The position numbers were made by a program, and so were the translations under genes. This document shows, in pieces, positions 31,328-36,985 of a stretch of 36,985 nucleotides of DNA (the stretch's first letter is position 1; every line of letters begins with the position of its first letter). The stretch is from Glomus cerebriforme (taxonomy: Eukaryota; Glomeromycota; Glomeromycetes; Glomerales; Glomeraceae). Location: positions 116,595 to 153,579 of the forward strand of contig QKYT01000042.1 in NCBI GenBank assembly GCA_003550305.1, read 5' to 3'. Under the pieces are notes generated by a model. It had not been told where the DNA came from and searched no databases. It worked only from the letters and a program-made list of their open reading frames with translations.

Positions 31328-31954
31328 ATGCCACAAAGTCAAACAATAAATGATGATGATATTCAAGCAATTGGGCATGATCCATTTCATCAACAAGAGA
31401 ATCCTACTTTTCAACAAACTCCACAGCCATTAAAACGAAACAATACTCGTCATAGACCATTTTATCCATCCACAATTCGTATTATTTTCGGTCATATCAT
31501 TTCACTTTTCATATTTCTGATTCGTCAATTGTTTCGTTCGAATAATCTTCCTTTTCTCTTAACATTTATTTGGCATTCATTCTCGCTCAATAGACTTTTA
31601 TTTTCCTCAAGAAAATATTTAATAAGATATACCATAAAAAATAATAAAAGGGACATATCACATGCGATTGCTGCTGACGTGGTTAAAAGATTAGGTGGTA
31701 TAAATTCTTCACTGGCTTTATTAGCTTTATTAGCTTTGACAAGATTTAGCAAGGATATGTCAGCACAAAAAGTTTCTTTGTTGGTCTTGGCTACCGCGAA
31801 TGCCACACAAACTTGGTTGGATTTTAAATCTTGGAAAAATGGAAGATGGAATTGGTCATTTTTAACAGAATCCGGTGGTGGTAATGGTACAATTGCGCTT
31901 GTTAATATGGTCGCTTATGGCGTTTCTGTTGTAAAAACTAGATCTATTTTGTAA
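31328..31954 (+). CDS. Multi-pass membrane protein of unknown function
   Basis: 208 aa, one exon, with an A-rich leader before the ATG. Residues 1-47 are polar and Gln/Pro-rich, probably cytosolic. Hydrophobic segments follow at about 49-69 (IRIIFGHIISLFIFLIRQLF), 73-93, 122-140 (INSSLALLALLALTRF), 149-163 (VSLLVLATANATQTW) and 187-203. Between segments 2 and 3 lies KRDISHAIAADVVKRLGG. The pattern RLGGIN...LALLAL...TQTWLDF...NGRWN looks conserved in character, and I believe similar uncharacterised proteins occur in other fungi, but I cannot name the family. Codon use and lack of stops support a real gene. Confidence 0.7.
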   Translation: MPQSQTINDDDIQAIGHDPFHQQENPTFQQTPQPLKRNNTRHRPFYPSTIRIIFGHIISLFIFLIRQLFRSNNLPFLLTFIWHSFSLNRLLFSSRKYLIRYTIKNNKRDISHAIAADVVKRLGGINSSLALLALLALTRFSKDMSAQKVSLLVLATANATQTWLDFKSWKNGRWNWSFLTESGGGNGTIALVNMVAYGVSVVKTRSIL

Positions 31955-33105
31955 AGGTATTTACACTCTTGCAAAAATTAAAATGGTCAGTGGGTGGCTT
32001 GGCGCCAAAGTGATAAGTGATATATCAGAAAACGGTTATAATTCGTCAAATCGACGTTTTATTTCAAATATATAGAATCATTTAAAAATATATATATATA
32101 TATATTTAACTTCAAGAAATAATCAACCTCCACTTTAATCAAAAATACTTTGATACCAAAAAAATGTATCATTTCATTGATATTTTATACTTACCACTTG
32201 ATTTTATACATAATAAATATTTCGCATATAACTGTATTAACTGTATTATGCATTTCAATAACTTTACACAATGTTGCTAACCGAGCAAAATAAGAGAAAT
32301 TTTGTAATAATAAATCAAGATTAATTCAAAAATGGTTCCATTTGTTCCCATGTACAGTCATTGTAATCATTCAGAATGGTTGTATAATCACTCAATAAAA
32401 ATATATCTTAAGATACTGTAAGTGCATATCAGTCATTACAAGGTAGTTCACACTTTGATTTATCAAAGATATGGACTAAATCCAAAAAACAAAGATCACA
32501 AATGTTTACAAAAATGTATTAACTTATAAGGCAAATAAAAGAGCAAAACATCTTAATAATATCAGAAATAAGAAATATGCAAGTATAGTTAATTTTACAG
32601 AAATTAGCTTTTCAAAAAAGATAATCTGTTATTTGCAATTATTATCTTTTATTCTATTCTATTTGACAATAAAAAAGAAGTATTAACACTTAAATTTTCT
32701 CCATTGTTAATCTTAAATGAAAAAATCCTTTGAGTAAAGTTCTTTTAATACAATCATTTCTGCTACTTAAACTTGTAGGATTACTGAACTATTAAAAAAT
32801 AAAGAAGAGATTATTTACTTATTAAAAATAATATTTTAAAAAATAAATATCAGATTATAGTAATTATTTATAAAAATTATAAGTTATTCAAGTTTCTTAA
32901 ACTTAAATAAATTTATAATTTTTATTGTTTTATTAAAAATATATAATTAAAATTTTACTACCTAACAGTTAAACTTTTAACTTTTTTTTTTAACTTTTAT
33001 TATTTTTTTTGTTTTTATTTTTCATTTTTCTTAAATTTCTTTAACTTTTATTAGTAACATTTTAAGCAAATTCATATAGTATTATCTTATTTCATTTTTT
33101 ATATA
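31955..33105. other. AT-rich intergenic region
   Basis: Contains a (TA)n run (about 32088-32106) and T-rich tracts (32985-33045). No gene or RNA recognised. Confidence 0.5.
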
Positions 33106-33109
33106 TACT

Positions 33110-33560
33110 GTATTATCCAAAAAAGTGTTCATTTTCCTAGTAAAAAGTAGTCTTATTATACTGATCTGTAATAAAGCTAGACATATTGTCAATTACTTTA
33201 GAAATATCTTTGGTTGACTATTTCAACTTAACAATTTTATCATTATACTTAACATTTTTGGCTAAACCACTGAAAAATCTGTCTTTTTTTTTCTAACTTC
33301 TTGATTCTAGCCTTAAGTTTAGCATTCTCAATATTACGTTTCTTATTTTCTTTCACAGTCTATTTTAGAAGTCTAGCAATTCTAACTTTAAGCTTAGCTT
33401 TTTCAGTTTCAATTTTAGTAAATTTTTTTCTAAAATCAGATATTTTAGTATTTTTATTCTTAAGTTTAGCATTCTTATTCTTGATTTTAGCAAACTTTTT
33501 TCTAAGTTTACTGATCTTAACTAAAAATTTGATATTTAATTTCCTTAATAAATTATTGGA
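33110..33560 (-). pseudogene. Decayed coiled-coil (leucine-zipper-like) gene fragment
   Basis: On the minus strand a frame with regular heptads reads LVKISKLRKKFAKIKNKNAK, LKNKNTKISDFRKKFTKIET, EKAKLKVRIARLLK, a TAG stop, then TVKENKKRNIENAKLKARIK. It is followed by a polar stretch (VKLK, another TAG, STKDISKVIDNMSSFITDQY). The two stops fit CAG to TAG at positions where Gln is common in such helices. The repeated K/E/N/A-L-K/R-x-R pattern is characteristic of an expanded coiled-coil family that I associate with Rhizophagus genomes (from memory). There is no start codon and no flanking domain. It is a remnant. Confidence 0.5.
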
Positions 33561-34670
33561 TTGAATATTTAATATAATTAATAAAATTTTATATATTCAA
33601 AAATTCATTAGTATATAGAAATAGTTAAGTAAAAATTAGATTATACTAGCTAATGATAGAATTTAGAACCAGTTTATAAAAACTAGTTTATATTTGATCT
33701 GGTTGATTATAATCTGAATTTATTGTAATTTTCAGAATTCTATGTATGTTATGATTACTAAGTGTTCATATATTATTTTATTTACATTTTTAATTTTACT
33801 TTAATTGGATTTAAATTGAATTAGTATAAACAATTAATAAATTTAAAAAAGTTTGATGCATTTATTTTAGAAGCCACAGATGTAATTATATAGGAGTTGA
33901 TTATATAGGGATCTAACTGTAATTGAAAATACTTTTTTTAATGATTTTTATATTTATGAAATTTGAAAAAAATAAAAAAGTTATTCTTTTTACAGGTTTG
34001 CTATTAAAAAATTTGTTTTTTTAAAAACATAAAAAAAGTATTTTTACAATATTAAAGTTAACTAAAAAAATTTAAAAAGTTTAAATAATAGTTTTTAGTA
34101 TATTAAGATTTTTTGCAAGTTAAATTTCTTATAATTTTTAGCTAAAATTTTAAGATTATTTGATATTTTAAAGTACTTTTATTTATATAAGCCAAAAGAT
34201 AGTTATTTTTAATAAATTTAAGAACTAACTAAATATAAAGTTTTTTTAAAAATAGAATCTTTTTGTAAAATTAACATATAAGTTTGAATAACAAAAAATT
34301 TTTTCTAATATTTAAATATAAAAAAAATAATCCAGCTGATTTAATAATAAAAGTTTTTTTTATTAGTTAATTTTCTTTTTTTGATTATTTTTCTATATTT
34401 TTTATGAATTTTTTGGTATATATTAGCATCTTTTATTTTAACTATAGGATAAATCCAATTGTAATATCCTGTTACATATTTTATTTGTGATAACCTTAAA
34501 AAATAGGTCTGGATAATAAATTTTTATTTATAGAAATTATTTATTTATTTATAAGATTTTAATTAATCAAACTAAATACAATAAAAAATGACAATATATG
34601 TTAATATAGTAAAAGTAAATATGCATTTTTTTTTATTTTTTTATTATTTATATTACTAGACAATCAAGCT
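33561..34670. other. AT-rich spacer with a solo MITE end
   Basis: No gene recognised. 33898-33919 (TTGATTATATAGGGATCTAACTG) followed by TA resembles the right terminus of the MITE at 431-617. A second partial copy (AATTATATAGGAG) lies just before it. Confidence 0.45.
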
Positions 34671-34679
34671 AAAGTATCC

Positions 34680-35335
34680 TAAAAGAAATAATAAAAAAAA
34701 AGAAGTACACAAAAAGAAAGAATGAATGAAATAAAAAAAAAAGGAAAAGAAGAACTAAACAAAAAAAAAGAAGAAAAAAAGAAAGAAAAAAAGGGAAAAA
34801 ATAAACAAAGAAAAAATAAAGAAAAAATAAAGAAGGTAATTAAAACAAAAAAACCCCTGCCAAAAATAAGAAAAACAAAAAAAAATAAAGAAAAGACTCA
34901 CCTAAAGACTAAAATACCAAAGAGTAGGAAAAGAAGAAGTTAGAACAAAAAAAACTTACTAAAAGTAAAAATGAAACTTAAGAAATGAAAAGCTAACCTA
35001 AATGAAAAGGAAAAAAAGAAAAAAAAAGATAATTAGAGAAGAAAGAAAGATAAAGATAAATAAACAAATAAAAAATAAAATTATGAAGAGCTAACCTAAA
35101 TAGAAAGGAAAAAAAAGAAAAAAAATAAAGGGGTTTAGAGAAAAAAGAAAGACAAAAACNAACAAACAAAAAATAAAAATAGCAGATGTACCTAAAAAGA
35201 AACAAAGAACAAACTAAATGAAAAGGAAAAATAAAAAAAAAGAAAGTATTAAAGAAAAAAAAAAAGNAAANAAATTAAAAAAATAAAATTAGTAAATATA
35301 CCTGAAAAGAAAAAGAAAAAAAAGTTAATTAGAAA
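34680..35335 (+). repeat. Polypurine (A/G-rich) tract with about 100-bp tandem units
   Basis: About 650 bp in which the plus strand is almost all A and G with few C or T. From about 34990 a unit beginning GCTAACCTAAATGAAAAGGAAAA recurs near 35091 and, more diverged, near 35205 and 35298 (TACCTGAAAAGAAAAAG). Open frames on both strands here are low-complexity artefacts of the repeat. Three N bases fall inside. Confidence 0.75.
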
Positions 35336-35339
35336 AAAA

Positions 35340-35990
35340 AGAGTATTATAAATACAGTGCGCAAAAAAAGTAATTAGAAAAATATTTTCATTTGTTATGC
35401 GATGAATAAGTGTCAGTAGCATATGAAAATTTGTGGTTATATCCTTTATAATATGAAAAATAAGTTAGCAATAGACCACATGTTATCCACTTATTAAAAT
35501 TTAAGTCATTCAAAAAATTATTAGAAAAAATAAAATAGCTAATATTTGACTAATTGGACAATTTTAAAAGGCAGTTTCATGGTAAATATCCAACCAAATT
35601 TAATAATTTTTTTTTTATTTCTTTTGCTACATCATAAAGTATATCTAATAAAATTTTTATAGTACATTAATGATAAAATTAAAGTTAAATTTTAAAAAAC
35701 TTAAAAAATTATTAAAATTTCAATTAATTAAATTTAATGCATTATAACGCAAAATTTTATTAAGAAATCACATATTGTGTATTAAGACAAAAAGATTCGT
35801 CATAGCTTTTTACATATAAAATTTGTGTATTTTTAGTATGTTATAGGCAATTTATCAGTTAAACATTAACTGGAAAAATTATTCTCAAAACTTTTTTCGC
35901 GTACTGTAGCTGATAAATAAATAATAATATGCGTGTGATGATATTAATAAATAACTTAAAATTTATATTTATTATAGAGTGTGTCTAATT
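35340..35990. other. AT-rich spacer
   Basis: No gene, RNA or clear repeat recognised. Confidence 0.45.
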
Positions 35991-35995
35991 TGCTC

Positions 35996-36102
35996 CCCGG
36001 GTGAAATCACCCAGGTGATTTCACCTATATATTATTTATTAAAAATCAGGTGATTTCACCTATATATTATTTTATTAAAAAATCGGATGATTTCACCCCT
36101 AT
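35996..36102. repeat. GGTGATTTCACC hairpin and tandem array
   Basis: GGTGAAATCACC (36000-36011) and its inverse GGTGATTTCACC (36014-36025) are separated by two bases, giving a perfect 12-bp hairpin. The unit GGTGATTTCACC plus TATATATTATTT and TATTAAAAAAT repeats downstream at 36049-36060 and, with a mismatch, at about 36085-36097, a period of 35-37 bp. It starts with the GC-rich CTCCCCGGGTG in an AT-rich setting. It lies about 200 bases beyond the 3' end of the MULE transposase and may be that element's subterminal repeat. Confidence 0.75.
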
Positions 36103-36302
36103 AAAAAAATTNAAAATCTTATCANATGACTTATATATTCATTAATTTTTAAATTCTAANNGAATAATTTTAATATCAAATATAAGTAGCCAATACTTAA
36201 TTATTATTATGATAGTTATTTGATTTATTTATTCGGTATTTAGAAGATAGCTATATACTGTACATGTCTATTATTAAGGAAAGATTCACAATTTATTATC
36301 AG

Positions 36303-36985
36303 TTAGTTATTTGNANATCGTGGAGCATAATGACCGACTTGGTTACATTTTTTACAATGTCTGTCTTTCTTTTTGCCAAATTGATTTGTTACAACTTCTT
36401 TTTCATAATTCTTATTGGTNACATTAGTTGTATCTCNAATATGCCTTGCTTTCTTTTTTTGGGGTTCACCACATGATCTATATCTATTTGGTTGTCTATC
36501 TTTATGTGTTACTCGTAATNGATCACNAATATGCATAGAAGCCATATTTTCTTGCAGTTCAGATAATTCTGCTTTTGTGTTTTCAATAAAACTTTTGACT
36601 TGATTGACAAATTCATCAACTTTATCAGTGCGAATAGCCAAGTCAAGAGCTTTTTTTGCATATCCCATACCAAATCCATACTTTTGTTTAGGACCCTGTA
36701 ATTGTATAACATTTGGTGTTTGTCTAAAATTTTCAAGATGTTGAAATGATAATAATTGATGAGGTAAAGGCTGTTCNAACTCATTTAATTNACTTTCTCT
36801 AATATGATATGCTGGTATTATATTTTCCTCTTGTTCAATACTATATTTATTATTGCTATACCACCGTTGAGGAATAAGTGAAATATGAAATTGTGCATTA
36901 GCTGAGTAAGACATAACCCGAAAAAAATGTCTGCACACAATTCCTCTATTGATAAGCCACAGACAGGTGCATAAATGCGAACCAT
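36303..36985 (-). CDS. MULE/FAR1-type transposase, C-terminal part (5' end outside window)
   Basis: The frame is open to the right edge of the window, so the DDE catalytic domain lies beyond it. At the edge the minus strand encodes CTCLWLINRGIVCRH, matching the SWIM zinc-finger pattern C-x-C-(n)-C-x-H that follows the MULE catalytic domain. VMSYSANAQFHISLIPQRWY comes next, a phrase typical of these proteins. A helical region follows (VDEFVNQVKSFIENTKAELS). The end is a basic linker and a zinc knuckle, CKKCNQVGHYAPR plus an ambiguous codon (TNT) that would supply the last Cys. It ends with TAA at 36303. Nine single N bases lie in the gene. Autonomous-element transposase or domesticated FAR1-like gene cannot be told apart here. 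Confidence 0.82.
   Translation of the reverse strand, partial: GSHLCTCLWLINRGIVCRHFFRVMSYSANAQFHISLIPQRWYSNNKYSIEQEENIIPAYHIRESXLNEXEQPLPHQLLSFQHLENFRQTPNVIQLQGPKQKYGFGMGYAKKALDLAIRTDKVDEFVNQVKSFIENTKAELSELQENMASMHIXDXLRVTHKDRQPNRYRSCGEPQKKKARHIXDTTNXTNKNYEKEVVTNQFGKKKDRHCKKCNQVGHYAPRXXNN

Noticed and set aside
31525..31806. Minus-strand open frame of 93 codons
   Set aside because: Antisense shadow of the multi-pass membrane protein gene.
34722..34943. Plus-strand Lys/Glu-rich open frame of 73 codons
   Set aside because: A/G-only DNA encodes Lys, Glu, Arg and Gly by composition; no other support.
1..36985. tRNA or rRNA genes
   Set aside because: I scanned for GGTTCGAATCC-type T-arms and rRNA-like GC-richer blocks and saw none that could be supported.

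Overview
The window is a stretch of a very AT-rich eukaryotic nuclear genome. The genes are split by short GT-AG introns (mostly about 50-150 nt) and include a Pho85-type (PCL) cyclin, a Tom70 mitochondrial import receptor and a KRE9/KNH1-like cell-wall protein, so the host is a fungus. The extreme AT content, the abundant decayed transposons and the lineage-specific coiled-coil gene families fit an arbuscular mycorrhizal fungus (Glomeromycotina, Rhizophagus-like). That placement is inference from content; no ribosomal or other marker gene is present.

Layout. 1-2100: AT-rich non-coding DNA with a 187-bp CAGTC/TA MITE (431-617) and a long hairpin just past the cyclin stop. 2104-3839 (-): two-exon PCL-type cyclin. 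3840-7100: non-coding, with traces of a decayed coding repeat at 6.3-6.7 kb. 7.1-12.3 kb (-): two adjacent decayed copies of a lineage-type gene family (coiled coil, helical core, acidic tail), one interrupted by a 938-bp TTAA-flanked element. 10.5-12.9 kb: several tandem arrays. 14075-14683: pogo/Tigger-like MITE. 15875-17203: complete Tc1-type element with a nonsense-riddled DD34E transposase. 17.2-22.2 kb: simple repeats and transposon debris, including an RNase H-like LINE remnant. 22.2-23.7 kb: truncated, intron-containing hAT transposase.

24.5-32 kb is a compact gene island. It holds TOM70 (-), a PWWP protein with a C-terminal TFIIS-N/LEDGF-IBD-like helical domain (-), a KRE9/KNH1-like secreted protein (-, one nonsense codon), a divergently transcribed small secreted GPI-type protein (+) and a conserved-looking multi-pass membrane protein (+). 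32-36 kb is again repetitive: a decayed coiled-coil gene, a 650-bp polypurine tandem array and a GGTGATTTCACC hairpin array. The right edge cuts into a MULE/FAR1-type transposase (-) carrying a SWIM motif and a zinc knuckle.

A theme across the window is how the mobile and repeated genes have decayed. In the Tc1, hAT, coiled-coil and family copies, the in-frame stops can nearly all be explained as C-to-T changes on one strand or the other (CGA to TGA, CAA/CAG to TAA/TAG, TGG to TAG/TGA), and the Tc1 reading frame has no indels. This suggests cytosine-methylation-driven or RIP-like decay of repeats.
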